Virus record (IMG/VR): IMGVR_UViG_3300023179_000636
Span: 1-20,037 of that record
Origin: a virus
Length of the DNA: 20,037 bases
Direction: 5' to 3' (one strand)
Shown here: positions 7,089 to 14,718 of the stretch, in pieces
How positions within the stretch are numbered: the first letter of the stretch is position 1
Layout: each line of letters starts with the position of its first letter
Translations under genes and position numbers: made by a program
Notes under the pieces: model-generated
Database searches by the model: none
What the model saw: the letters and a program-made list of their open reading frames with translations, nothing else
Told to the model about the DNA's origin: nothing

Positions 7089-8312
7089 ATGCCCAGCCCC
7101 AAGCTCGCCCAGCTTCAGGATGAAGCCGCCACGCTCACCAAGACCATCGCCGACCTTCGTGCCGTCGAGCCGAAGGACGACGCCGACGCGGCGAGCATCG
7201 CCGACCGTCTGGCTGCCGCCGAGAAGCGTGCCGACGAGGTGGCTGGTGCCGCCCAGCGTGAGCGTGATCTCGACGCTCGCCTCGCCGCCCTCCAGGCGGT
7301 GAGCGCTGCCAGCGAGCCGCGGTCGGTGGTCGAGCGTGCCAGCGACGACGACGCGTCGCAGCCGGTCGACATCAGGTCGGGCGTGCGGGCGTTCTCTTCG
7401 CCCAAGGCCGCTGCCGCTGTCGGCGGGTACCTCAAGCAGCTCTACACCGGCGAAATCCGGGCGATGGGCGAGACGAGCTCCACGTACGACCTGCTCGGTG
7501 CCGAGTACGTCGTGAAGGAACTGTACGGAGCGATCGTCAACCGCCTCCAGTACGCCTCGGTTGCGTTGCAACTCGCGACGGTTGTGCGGCCGACCGGTCA
7601 GAAGATCAGCTTCCCGAAGGTCGGCGACGCGACCGCGTCGTTCGTGGCCGAGGGCACGGCGACGACCGACCAGGACATCGCGACCAGCGCCAGCGACCTG
7701 ACTTTGTACGAGATGCGTGCATCGGTCGCGGTGTCGCGAAGCCTCATCGAGGATTCGCCGATCGACGTGGCCGGGCTCGTGGCCGAGCGTTTCGCGCTCT
7801 CCTACGCGACCAAGTTCGACAACGTGTGGCTTGGCGGCAACAACGCAAACCCGGCGATCACCGGGCTCGCGGCGGCGGTCGCCAACGGCAACACCATCAC
7901 GGTTGCGGCCAACGCCGCGACCACCGTGGCGAACCTGGCCGACGTGGTCGGCAAGGTTGACGAGACGATCATGGGATCGGCAGCGTGGGTCGTGAGCAAG
8001 GCCGGCTGGGTAGACCTGATGAAGTTGTGGTCTGCCCAGCAGACGACGCTCACCGTCGGCGGCGGGCGGATCGTGCCGAGTATCTTCGGTGCCCCGGTCT
8101 ACATCGTGAAGGGTCTGCCGGCGACCACGCTGGCTCTGTACGGCGACTTCGCGATGGCAACCGCGGTGGGCGTCAAGGCGAACGGGCTCGAGATCGAAGC
8201 CGGCCGCGAAATCCTCATGCGGAACCGGCAGGTGCTCTACGTCGCGAACACCCGGTTCGGCGTCGTGAACCACGCCCCCGAGTTCGTCGGTCGTCTCGCC
8301 AAGGCGTCCTGA
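7089..8312 (+). CDS. major capsid protein, HK97 family
   Basis: The 407-residue product is the main shell protein. Residues 1 to about 90 are a charged coiled coil (KLAQLQDEAATLTKTIADLRA onward) corresponding to the delta/scaffold domain that the prohead protease removes. Residues about 130-407 have the HK97-fold pattern: ELYGAIVNRLQYASVALQLATV, the E-loop-like region with FPKVGDATASFVAEG, SVAVSRSLIEDSPIDVAGLVAERFA, the GAPVYIVKGLPA segment and a C-terminal strand. The ATG at 7089 is chosen over an in-frame TTG at 7059 because AGGAGGG sits correctly before it. It is unusual that five genes separate it from its protease. A perfect hairpin follows the stop. Confidence 0.95.
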   Translation: MPSPKLAQLQDEAATLTKTIADLRAVEPKDDADAASIADRLAAAEKRADEVAGAAQRERDLDARLAALQAVSAASEPRSVVERASDDDASQPVDIRSGVRAFSSPKAAAAVGGYLKQLYTGEIRAMGETSSTYDLLGAEYVVKELYGAIVNRLQYASVALQLATVVRPTGQKISFPKVGDATASFVAEGTATTDQDIATSASDLTLYEMRASVAVSRSLIEDSPIDVAGLVAERFALSYATKFDNVWLGGNNANPAITGLAAAVANGNTITVAANAATTVANLADVVGKVDETIMGSAAWVVSKAGWVDLMKLWSAQQTTLTVGGGRIVPSIFGAPVYIVKGLPATTLALYGDFAMATAVGVKANGLEIEAGREILMRNRQVLYVANTRFGVVNHAPEFVGRLAKAS

Positions 8313-8335
8313 GAATAGAGCGTGCCATCTACGTA

Positions 8336-8369
8336 GGCCCGGGGGCCGCACGGACGCAGCCCCCGGGCC
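8336..8369 (+). terminator. perfect 11-bp GC hairpin after the capsid gene
   Basis: GGCCCGGGGGC (8336-8346) pairs exactly with GCCCCCGGGCC (8359-8369) around a 12-base loop. It lies 24 bases after the capsid stop and 21 bases before the next start. There is no U-tract after the stem, so it is unlikely to be a classical intrinsic terminator. It more likely stalls or partly terminates transcription or protects the 3' end of capsid mRNA, raising capsid yield relative to downstream genes. Confidence 0.7.
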
Positions 8370-8390
8370 GCACGCCATGAGGAGCGAGCC

Positions 8391-8609
8391 GTGGGGTCCA
8401 TTACGAGCCGGCGGCAGGTATGGCTCCTGCGTCCGTATCGCGGGCACCCTGCCGGCACCGTGCTCTCGGTCACCCAAGAGCTCGCGACGCGGCTTGTCGT
8501 CGGCAACTGGGCCACGTTCGTGGAGCCTGGCTTGATGGCGGCGAGCGTGCCACGCCATGAGCGAGCGGTAGCCACGCACCACGCCGAGACGCGCGGAGGC
8601 ATTCAATGA
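8391..8609 (+). CDS. small hypothetical head-region protein
   Basis: The 72-residue product has the pattern seen in small phage proteins encoded next to capsid genes: WLLRPYRGHPAGTVLSV, then a helix with a pair of small residues (ELATRLVVGNWATFVEP). Its role is unknown; a head-tail joining or decoration role is only suggested by position. The start is GTG at 8391 with AGGAG at 8380-8384, 6 bases upstream. An ATG at 8377 lies in another frame. The stop overlaps the connector start (ATGA, 8606-8609). Confidence 0.75.
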   Translation: MGSITSRRQVWLLRPYRGHPAGTVLSVTQELATRLVVGNWATFVEPGLMAASVPRHERAVATHHAETRGGIQ

Positions 8610-9163
8610 GGCCCGACACGTTCCGCGTCATCGCCTTGCCTGTCGTCGAGCCAGTGACGCTCTCCGAGGTCAAGGCACAGATTGGCATGGGAACGGACGT
8701 GACCGACTTCGACCGGCTGCTCATGGACAAGGTCGCCGCAGGTCGGGCGCTCATCGAGTCACGGCTTGGCATAACGATGGTCGCCACGCGATACCGGGCG
8801 GTCTGGAAAAGCGTGTCGGGCACCGTACGTCTTCCGAGCCCGCCGCTGCTTGTGACGCAGACATACACGCTGGTCGCGACGCTGGACGCCGTGGCGCTCA
8901 CGCAAGGCCAGTACACGATCGACGCGGACGCGATCCCTGGCACGCTGACGCTCGAGGACGGCCGCAGAGGAAAGCTCCAGGTCGAGTATTGGGGCGGCGT
9001 GCCGCCTGAGACGCGGCCCGAGCCGATGCTGAAAAGCGCCCTCCTCGCGTACGTCACGCACGCGTTCGAGAACCGCGGCATCCTCGCGACCGACGCCACC
9101 GCCGAGCTTCCGCAGGCGTTCGACACCCTCCTCGCCGCGAGCTCGTGGAATGGAGGCTGGTGA
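8606..9163 (+). CDS. head-tail connector protein (gp6/phiE125 gp8-like)
   Basis: The 185-residue product resembles head-tail connectors that form a ring under the portal. The N-terminal pattern VTLSEVKAQIGMGTDVTDFDRLLMDKVAAGRALIESRLG at about 17-55 matches the family's helical start. Then come a strand-rich middle (YRAVWKSVSGTVRLPSPPLL) and LQVEYWGG, and a closing helix with FENRG. Translation is coupled to the previous gene by ATGA and to the next by TGATG (9161-9165). Its place between capsid and head-tail adaptor is canonical. Confidence 0.85.
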   Translation: MRPDTFRVIALPVVEPVTLSEVKAQIGMGTDVTDFDRLLMDKVAAGRALIESRLGITMVATRYRAVWKSVSGTVRLPSPPLLVTQTYTLVATLDAVALTQGQYTIDADAIPGTLTLEDGRRGKLQVEYWGGVPPETRPEPMLKSALLAYVTHAFENRGILATDATAELPQAFDTLLAASSWNGGW

Positions 9164-9492
9164 TGGCACCCGCCGGCACGCTCACCGAGGTGTACGTCCT
9201 GGAGCGTCCGATCGCCACGCGTAACGCGGCCGGCGAAACCGTCACGACCTGGCAGGCGGTCGCACGCATCTACGGATCGTATGAGCAGGTCTCGTTCTCT
9301 GAGCAGGCGCGCCGCGGGCAGATCGGCGGCAGCCTCCAGGCAACTGTGCGAATTCACTACCGCAGCGATGTCACGTCGTCGATGCGGCTCCGCTGGGTGT
9401 CGCGGAACGACCGGATTCTGATGATCGCGGCGATGGTCGAGGGTCCTCGGCAGTTGGAGCTCGAGCTCACCGTCGAGGAACAGGCCGCATGA
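9163..9492 (+). CDS. head-tail adaptor (SPP1 gp16-like)
   Basis: The 109-residue protein has the compact beta-rich pattern of head-closure/adaptor proteins: TRNAAGETVTTWQ, then RIYGSYEQVS, ATVRIHYRSDVTSSMRLRW, and a DRILMIAAM strand. These proteins close the connector after packaging and dock the tail. The ATG at 9163 is preferred over an in-frame GTG at 9145 because GGAGG (9152-9156) lies 6 bases upstream and the ATG overlaps the previous stop as TGATG. The stop overlaps the next start by ATGA. Confidence 0.83.
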   Translation: MAPAGTLTEVYVLERPIATRNAAGETVTTWQAVARIYGSYEQVSFSEQARRGQIGGSLQATVRIHYRSDVTSSMRLRWVSRNDRILMIAAMVEGPRQLELELTVEEQAA

Positions 9493-10034
9493 TTTCGCTT
9501 TCATGGTCAGGCAATCCGAATCGACAGATCGCCGCGCTCATGTCGCGGTTCCACGAACTACCGCGGCACATCGCGAAGAAGCACGTACAGGCAGCGGTCA
9601 AGCGGGCCATGAAGGACGGCGTGCCGGTGCTCAAGGCGTTGACGCCGAAAGGCAGCGCCAAGAACGTCAGAAACGCCGTCCAAAGGGACACGCGAGGACG
9701 GTTTCTGACTGGCAGCGGAAAGAAGATGCGAAAGCGCGGCGGTGCTCTGCGTCGCTCAGTGACCACGAAAGCCAAGTACGTCGGCCGCAACCGCGACGGG
9801 TTCGTCTACGGCGTCGTCGGCTACAAGGCCGGAATGGAAAGCCGAAAGGCTATCTGGCTGGAATTTGGCACGTCGCGTGGCATTGAGCCGCGGAAGATCA
9901 TCGACAAGTTCCGAGCCAGGTACGGCGGCCCAGCCGCGGCACGCATGGCGGCCGAGCTCGCCGCTGCGTTGCCGAAGGCCGCAGCCGAACTTGCGGCCGG
10001 CAAAAACCCGGTACGCGATTACGGGAGGTCGTGA
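9489..10034 (+). CDS. HK97 gp10-like tail completion/neck protein
   Basis: The 181-residue protein carries the gp10 hallmark AIWLEFGTSRGIEPRKII (about 121-138), equivalent to the EFGT-x-PFLRP motif of this family, here with a diverged end. The first half is basic and helical with a Lys/Arg-rich stretch (RGRFLTGSGKKMRKRGG) that looks like an inserted flexible loop. The C-terminus is Ala-rich helix. The family acts at the head-tail joint during tail completion. Starts and stops are coupled: ATGA at 9489-9492, and the stop adjoins the next ATG at 10034. Confidence 0.85.
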   Translation: MISLSWSGNPNRQIAALMSRFHELPRHIAKKHVQAAVKRAMKDGVPVLKALTPKGSAKNVRNAVQRDTRGRFLTGSGKKMRKRGGALRRSVTTKAKYVGRNRDGFVYGVVGYKAGMESRKAIWLEFGTSRGIEPRKIIDKFRARYGGPAAARMAAELAAALPKAAAELAAGKNPVRDYGRS

Positions 10035-10450
10035 TGGGTTCCCCTCACAACTGGATCCGCGGTGCGATCGAGGCGGCCGCCTCCGGTATCGACGCCTACC
10101 CGGTCGAGATGACCGGCGGCGGCGACCCGCCCTACATAATTTACAGCCGCGAGGCGACCACCCGCGAGCCGATGCTGTCCGACGGCTTCAGTGCCTCGCC
10201 GGCCGCCGACGTGATGCCACCCACGGCACGGTTCGCCGTCGTCATCTACGCGGACTCCTACGCCCAGTGCTGGGAGATTGCGGGCCAGATTCGGGCCGCT
10301 GTCCACCGGTTCAGCGGGTCGGCCCACGGCGAAACAATTCAGCAGTGCCTCGTGATCGACGAGCGAGACGGCGACGCCGGCTACCTCGACGGTCGCGAAC
10401 AGCCCACGTACACGGTCGAGCAAACCGTGGAACTTGCATACGCGGAGTAA
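10034..10450 (+). CDS. tail terminator/completion-like protein (DUF3168-like)
   Basis: The 138-residue protein has the size, position and pattern of DUF3168-type tail terminators that cap the tail tube at the head side: an N-terminal helix (NWIRGAIEAAASGIDAYPVEM), a strand PPYIIYSRE, ARFAVVIYADSYAQCWEIAGQIRAAVHRF, and a C-terminal strand YTVEQTVELAY. The ATG at 10034 is preferred over a GTG at 10031 because GGGAGG (10023-10028) is better spaced for it. The family call rests on fold pattern and gene order and is moderate. Confidence 0.75.
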   Translation: MGSPHNWIRGAIEAAASGIDAYPVEMTGGGDPPYIIYSREATTREPMLSDGFSASPAADVMPPTARFAVVIYADSYAQCWEIAGQIRAAVHRFSGSAHGETIQQCLVIDERDGDAGYLDGREQPTYTVEQTVELAYAE

Positions 10451-10453
10451 GCC

Positions 10454-10849
10454 ATGCCTGAAGCACAAGCCCCTACGTTCGTCTCGTCTCACGGCACGAC
10501 GTTCACGTGGAACGGCAATACGTACAAGTGCATGGATATCACGTTTGAGGGCGCTGCACCGAGCCGCGAGCGGATGGATATGACGACTCTCGACGTTGCC
10601 CACGGGTCTGAGGCCGTCATGAGACTCGGCCCGATCAAGGGCAAGCGTGACCCGAAGAAGTTCACGATCGCGTACCGCACGATGAGCGACCACGTCGCCA
10701 TCAACGAAGGCGACGAGTACACGCTGACGACGACCGGCGGGTCGGGCACGTATCGCGTGACGCAGACCGGCATCAGCCGGAAGACCAACGCGTACGTCGA
10801 GGGCTCGGCCACGTTCGAGGAGATAATCTCGGCCGAGGTCGTCGCCTGA
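10454..10849 (+). CDS. tail tube (major tail) protein-like, copy 1
   Basis: The 131-residue protein is beta-rich: SSHGTTFTWNGNTYKCMDITFEG, then PSRERMDMTTLDVAHGSEAVM, KKFTIAYRT, and YVEGSATFEE at the C-terminus. Residues resembling a change-of-basis phrase (RERMDMTTLD) and the position between tail terminator and chaperone point to a tail-tube subunit. It shares SSHG near the N-terminus and EGSATF near the C-terminus with the next gene product, suggesting tandem duplication. The start is 3 bases after the previous stop with GGAG 6 bases upstream. Confidence 0.75.
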   Translation: MPEAQAPTFVSSHGTTFTWNGNTYKCMDITFEGAAPSRERMDMTTLDVAHGSEAVMRLGPIKGKRDPKKFTIAYRTMSDHVAINEGDEYTLTTTGGSGTYRVTQTGISRKTNAYVEGSATFEEIISAEVVA

Positions 10850-10864
10850 CCGGGAGCGTGACCG

Positions 10865-11248
10865 ATGCCCGGCTTTGACTCGTCGCACGGCGTGTCGGTT
10901 TCGTTCGCCGGCGTGGCGATCGGCTACCTCACCGGGTTTGACGACGAGACCTCTGCCGGCTCGCTGGTGGAGTACACCGGATCGTCTGCAAGCATCCTCG
11001 GATCTGGCTCGAGCTCTCGTCTATTGCGTCGGTATGACTGCACGTCGATTGAACCCATGAAACTGTCGCTGACGTTCCACGGCGCTCCGAGCTACACGCA
11101 GAACGACGTGGGCGCAAAAGGCACGCTCTCGTTTTCCGCGCCGAATAACTCATGGTCTGCCCAGGCCATCCTGACCGGCTGGAATCATTCGGGGCGAGCG
11201 GGTCGGTTCTCGGAGGGAAGTGCCACGTTTCAACTGACGGGGGGATGA
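10865..11248 (+). CDS. tail tube (major tail) protein-like, copy 2
   Basis: The 127-residue beta-rich protein begins DSSHGVSVSFAGVAIGYLTGFDDETS and ends FSEGSATFQLTG, a pattern typical of small siphophage tail-tube proteins. It is a diverged relative of the preceding protein by shared ends, similar length and adjacency. One of the two is presumably the tube subunit and the other a second tube or decoration component; I cannot say which. The ATG at 10865 follows GGGAG at 10852-10856. The stop overlaps the next start (ATGATG, 11245-11250). Confidence 0.75.
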   Translation: MPGFDSSHGVSVSFAGVAIGYLTGFDDETSAGSLVEYTGSSASILGSGSSSRLLRRYDCTSIEPMKLSLTFHGAPSYTQNDVGAKGTLSFSAPNNSWSAQAILTGWNHSGRAGRFSEGSATFQLTGG

Positions 11249-11607
11249 TGCCTGCCATCTTGAATTTTGAAGAGCTTCTGGCTGCGGCACCGCGTCAAAA
11301 GCCGATCGCGTACCACTGCAAGGCGTTCGGCCGCGAGGTGCTGCTGCGCGACCCGACATCGTCGGACATCGACGAATGGCGGATGTACTGCCAGAGGAAC
11401 ATCGGCAACAGCGTGCCATTCGCGGCAAAGCTGCTTCAGATTCTGCTCTGCGACGAGCAAGGCGAGCGGATCGTGCCGCAGGATGACGAAGCGCTGGCGG
11501 CAATCGGCGAAATGGACGCCGCGGGAGTAACCGAGATCAGCGAGTTCGCAGCTGGTCTGATGAAGTCGCCGACCGACGAGGACATCGAGGAAATCCAAAA
11601 AAACTGA
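11245..11607 (+). CDS. tail assembly chaperone, gpG-like
   Basis: The 120-residue product sits directly before the tape measure region, has an acidic C-terminus (SPTDEDIEEIQKN) and resembles tail assembly chaperones (gpG analogues) that wrap the tape measure protein during tail assembly. Seen: FGREVLLRDPTSSDIDEWRMYCQ, then FAAKLLQILLCDEQGERIV, a beta-then-helix pattern usual for the family. Its last sense codons CAA AAA AAC form a perfect slippery heptamer immediately before TGA, so a fraction of ribosomes should continue into the gpT-like frame. ATG 11248 is an alternative start. Confidence 0.85.
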   Translation: MMPAILNFEELLAAAPRQKPIAYHCKAFGREVLLRDPTSSDIDEWRMYCQRNIGNSVPFAAKLLQILLCDEQGERIVPQDDEALAAIGEMDAAGVTEISEFAAGLMKSPTDEDIEEIQKN

Positions 11608-11644
11608 GGAGCCAGCCGTGGGAGTTGTTCGCCTACCGGCTGGC
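11598..11644 (+). promoter_or_regulatory. programmed -1 ribosomal frameshift signal
   Basis: A AAA AAC at 11598-11604 is in the correct phase of the gpG frame (CAA AAA AAC TGA). A spacer of 6 bases (11605-11610, TGAGGA) follows, then a perfect 8-bp stem: GCCAGCCG (11611-11618) pairs with CGGCTGGC (11637-11644) around an 18-base loop. Heptamer, spacer length and downstream stem all match known -1 frameshift cassettes. Slippage moves ribosomes into the frame that encodes the gpT-like extension. Confidence 0.85.
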
Positions 11645-12011
11645 ACTCGCGATGCACTGTCCAGACGTGGAGGCTTTGAAACAACGAATCACGTTCGCAC
11701 AACTGAAACGGTGGTTTGCGTTCTACCAGCTCGAGCCGTGGGGCCAGCCGTGGTTGATGGCAGGGCGGATGACGAGCCTCATACGTGCCGCGCTGGGCGT
11801 CAGGTATGACCGACACGACGAAGAACGATTTCTGATCACGTACCGCAGCGGCGACGAATACAGATCACACGTAGCACAGACTCCTGAGCAGATCGAAGCG
11901 AAGCTAGCAAGCCTCCCGGGGCTAAAAAAGCAACAGGTGCCCGCATGGCGACGATCGGCAAAGTCTCGGCAGTCTTCACGGCATCCACGTCGGGGCTCAC
12001 GTCGGGCGTGA
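11604..12011 (+). CDS. gpT-like extension of the tail chaperone, made by -1 frameshift
   Basis: This frame continues gpG after slippage, starting with codon CTG at 11604, and adds 135 residues, giving a gpGT fusion of about 255 residues. The sequence right after the slip, LRSQPWELFAYRLALAMH, then CPDVEALKQRITFAQLKRW and AFYQLEPWGQPW, is the typical gpT pattern (a helix repeat ending in Glu-Pro-Trp-Gly). The frame has no good start of its own: only TTG at 11625, without SD. The 3' end overlaps the tape measure gene by 67 bases and contains a second slippery heptamer, A AAA AAG at 11924-11930. Confidence 0.83.
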   Translation: MRSQPWELFAYRLALAMHCPDVEALKQRITFAQLKRWFAFYQLEPWGQPWLMAGRMTSLIRAALGVRYDRHDEERFLITYRSGDEYRSHVAQTPEQIEAKLASLPGLKKQQVPAWRRSAKSRQSSRHPRRGSRRA

Positions 12012-13468
12012 ACCGGGCCGCGAGCTCGCTCAACAAGCTCCAAGGGTCGGTCAACAGCCTTGGCGGCAGTATGCGGACGCTGGTCGCGATCCAAGGAGCG
12101 CAGCTGTTCGGCTCGATGGCGGCGACGGCGTCGCAATACGTCAGCAGCCTGGTGCGGATGGGGCAGGCCCAGGCCGAGGTGCTCGACAGTCAAAGCAAGC
12201 TCGCCGCACGAACCGGCATGACGATGGGCGAGTTCCAAGGGTTGGCTCTGGCCGGCGACTTGGCTGGTGTTTCGTACGAGACGATCGCCAAGGCCGCCAC
12301 AAAGGCGGATATCGCGTTCGTCAAGGCCGCCGGCGGGTCCGCCACCGCGCGTGCCGCGTTTGCTGCGATCGGGCTCTCGATTGACGAGCTCAACGGCAAG
12401 AGCGCCGCCGAGCGGTTTGACATGATCGCCGCCTCGATCGCGGCGTTGCCGACTGAGGCCGAGCGTGCCGCGGCCGCCGTTTCAATCTTCGGCAAGGCCG
12501 GTGCGGAACTTCTGCCGCTGTTTGCCGGCGGGGCCGAGGGCATCGCCCAGGCACGCGAGCAGGCCGAGCGGCTGGGCATCGCCCTCACGAATGCACAGGG
12601 CCGCGACATCGAGGCGATGAACGACGCCATCACAATGGCGGGAAAAGCGATCGAAGGCGTGGTGACCCAGATCGTGGCGTACCTTGCACCGGCCGTGCAG
12701 GCGGTGGCCGATCAGTTCACGAACCTGGTCGGCACGATTGGCGGTGCGAACATCGGACAGGCGATCGGCGAAGGCATCGTGCAAGGGGCGCGATTCTTGG
12801 CAGGGATCGGCGACTACATCATCCAGAATTTCTCCAGCGTGTTTCAGTACGTGTCGCAAATTGGTGCTCAGTGGGGAGCCGTCGGCGACGCCATCAACCG
12901 CACGGCGAATTTCTTGAGCGGCGTGTTCCACGCAGCGAAAGCCGCCATGGGATTCGTCATTCTTGGTTTTGGCGGCGTGATTGAGGGTCTGGCAAGAGTC
13001 GCGCAAAACATCGGGAGTTACCTCGGGTTCGACACGTCAACCCTGGACGCGATCGTGGCCGGCGCGAGGGCGTTCAATAAAGAGATTGGCAACGGCATCA
13101 CCCAGAGCATCAACGCGTCAGCCGCCGGCTTCAGTGCGGCGTTTGCGGAAAGCTCGTCTGCCGTGGGCCAGGCCGTCGCTGGTCCGCTCACGCAAATGCT
13201 TGATGACGCCATTGCCCAGGCCGACGCGTCGCGTGCGGCGATCGACGAGGCATCACGCACGCCCATCGAGGTCAAGGCGACCGTCGATACTGCCGAATCG
13301 CAGCAGGCGGTCAAGGGCATTGACTCCCGATCGGCCGAAGGCGTCGCCGAGATGTTCCGAGCCCTGCGTGGTGGCGGCGGTGACGTGCAGCAGAGGCAGC
13401 TATCCGTGCTCGAGCAGATTGCCGAGAACACGTCAGACGACGGTTCAGATCTCGCCATTGATTTCTGA
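11945..13468 (+). CDS. tape measure protein
   Basis: The 507-residue product is long, helical and Ala/Gly-rich, starting with the typical MATIGKVSAVFTASTSGLTSGVNRAASSLNKL. The middle has repeated amphipathic helices (SIAALPTEAERAAAAVSIFGKAGAELLPLF, a phrase common in tape measures), and a hydrophobic stretch lies around 335-352 (AAMGFVILGFGGVIEGL). Tape measures set tail length and leave the tail tip during DNA ejection. It is short for the family: at roughly 0.15 nm per residue it would give a tail near 75 nm. The ATG at 11945 overlaps the gpT-like frame; its SD (CAGGTG) is weak, so coupling to upstream translation is likely. Confidence 0.88.
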   Translation: MATIGKVSAVFTASTSGLTSGVNRAASSLNKLQGSVNSLGGSMRTLVAIQGAQLFGSMAATASQYVSSLVRMGQAQAEVLDSQSKLAARTGMTMGEFQGLALAGDLAGVSYETIAKAATKADIAFVKAAGGSATARAAFAAIGLSIDELNGKSAAERFDMIAASIAALPTEAERAAAAVSIFGKAGAELLPLFAGGAEGIAQAREQAERLGIALTNAQGRDIEAMNDAITMAGKAIEGVVTQIVAYLAPAVQAVADQFTNLVGTIGGANIGQAIGEGIVQGARFLAGIGDYIIQNFSSVFQYVSQIGAQWGAVGDAINRTANFLSGVFHAAKAAMGFVILGFGGVIEGLARVAQNIGSYLGFDTSTLDAIVAGARAFNKEIGNGITQSINASAAGFSAAFAESSSAVGQAVAGPLTQMLDDAIAQADASRAAIDEASRTPIEVKATVDTAESQQAVKGIDSRSAEGVAEMFRALRGGGGDVQQRQLSVLEQIAENTSDDGSDLAIDF

Positions 13469-13476
13469 GGATTGCC

Positions 13477-14373
13477 ATGGCTGTCGTGTGGTACGAAGAA
13501 ACTGCGAAGGGCACCGGGGCAACCGGCTCATTCGGCGAAAGCGTCCGCGTGCAACGTCGGTGGATGGTTCGCGTGGACGATCCACTAACGAGCAGGATTT
13601 CAATCGCCAGCGCCCCAGGCATCACGTACGGAGCAGCGCATCCCAACGCGGCGGTGCTCAAGATGATGGAGCTCGACGCGGCGATCGCGGACGAAGTGGG
13701 GATGATGTGGACGGTGACCGCCACGTACTACGTGCCGCCACGGGACCGCAACCCGGCAAACAACGGCATCCCTACCGACTACTGGGATGGCAGCGGATCG
13801 ACACGCACCGTGCCGCTGTTCAAAGATGTAAGCGGCAACGTGATCACCAATTCAGCAGGCGACCCGCTGGAAGGATTGGAAAAAGAGCGGAACGACTTTG
13901 CGTATACGCTGCACAAGTTCTACACGACAAACACATGGGCGACGCACGCCGGCACGTACTCCGGTGCCGTCAACAGTTCCGCATGGGCCGGCGGTGCAGC
14001 GAAGACGTGGAAAGCCGAGTTTCGCTCCGCGACCATGAAGACCGTGTACTCCGTCGGCAACAACCCAGGTGCGACAAACTACGTCGAGGCCGTATGGGAG
14101 TTTCGATACGAACCAGACACGTGGAAGGCGAAGCCGTGGGATATCGGCTTTGCAGAGCGGTGCGGAGCAGATGGTGTTTCAAGCGCAAATGGCACGAAAC
14201 GGAAAGCCATCATCGGCCAGGACAACAAGCCGGTGAAGCAACCAGTCGGCCTGAGCAACGGCGTGGCGCTGGCCCCCGGGTCGCCGCTTGAGGTGATAAA
14301 CGGCGGGGCCGGCGTCGACATCTATCCGTTCTACGATTTTGCGGCCGTCTTCGGCACTCCTGCCCTGCTGTGA
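13477..14373 (+). CDS. hypothetical tail-tip region protein
   Basis: The 298-residue product is not recognised as a named family. It is rich in Trp, Tyr, Thr and Asn and looks beta-rich: VRVQRRWMVRVDDPLTSRISIASAPG, then YGAAHPNAAVLKMM, VTATYYVPPRDRNPANNG, and a late stretch VEAVWEFRYEPDTWKAKPWDIGFAERC. Lying directly after the tape measure gene, where distal-tail and baseplate-hub genes occur, it is the best candidate for a tail-tip structural protein. It starts 8 bases after the tape measure stop with AGGA upstream. Confidence 0.8.
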   Translation: MAVVWYEETAKGTGATGSFGESVRVQRRWMVRVDDPLTSRISIASAPGITYGAAHPNAAVLKMMELDAAIADEVGMMWTVTATYYVPPRDRNPANNGIPTDYWDGSGSTRTVPLFKDVSGNVITNSAGDPLEGLEKERNDFAYTLHKFYTTNTWATHAGTYSGAVNSSAWAGGAAKTWKAEFRSATMKTVYSVGNNPGATNYVEAVWEFRYEPDTWKAKPWDIGFAERCGADGVSSANGTKRKAIIGQDNKPVKQPVGLSNGVALAPGSPLEVINGGAGVDIYPFYDFAAVFGTPALL

Positions 14374-14376
14374 CCC

Positions 14377-14718
14377 ATGGCACGCCAACGCGGATACCTG
14401 ACGCCGGCCGCGGCACGCCGTGTCGGCCGAGTCGTGCGCGAATACGAAGCCGGCGACCGTGATCAATCGCCTATCAAGTTCCGCGACGCCGGCGGGGACG
14501 ACGATCAGATCCGCATGGGCACCATCGCGGCGACCTGGACGAAGGGCAACACGGCGACAGTAACGCCCATCCGGTCAGACGGCAGCGCCATTACCGGTGC
14601 CGTGACGTTCGAGGCTACCAACTGGTTTGCCACGGTTACGGTCGCATCCGGCACAAAGAAGGTGGCGTGTGCATGGTGTGATGGGCGGTGGATTCTGATT
14701 GCCGCGGAGTGCGATTGA
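14377..14718 (+). CDS. small hypothetical tail-region protein
   Basis: The 113-residue product is unrecognised. Residues 1-35 are basic and helical (TPAAARRVGRVVREYEAGDR); the rest looks like a small beta-barrel (IAATWTKGNTATVTPI, ITGAVTFEATNWFATVTVASGTKKVACAW, GRWILIAAEC). A short helix plus beta domain of this sort occurs in accessory tail-fibre or carbohydrate-contact proteins, but I do not assign a function. The start is a TGA-CCC-ATG junction with no SD, and the stop overlaps the next start as TGATG. Confidence 0.72.
   Translation: MARQRGYLTPAAARRVGRVVREYEAGDRDQSPIKFRDAGGDDDQIRMGTIAATWTKGNTATVTPIRSDGSAITGAVTFEATNWFATVTVASGTKKVACAWCDGRWILIAAECD

Noticed and set aside
6471-8606. 711-codon antisense frame opposite the capsid gene region
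   Set aside because: It is a by-product of strong GC codon bias: it runs across several well-supported + strand genes, is Arg/His-rich without any domain pattern and has no promoter or SD context.
11618-11809. 63-codon GTG frame with AGGAG upstream, right after the gpG stop
   Set aside because: The SD-like bases are part of the frameshift spacer and stem region, the product has no family pattern, and the overlapping -1 frame encodes a clear gpT-like sequence.
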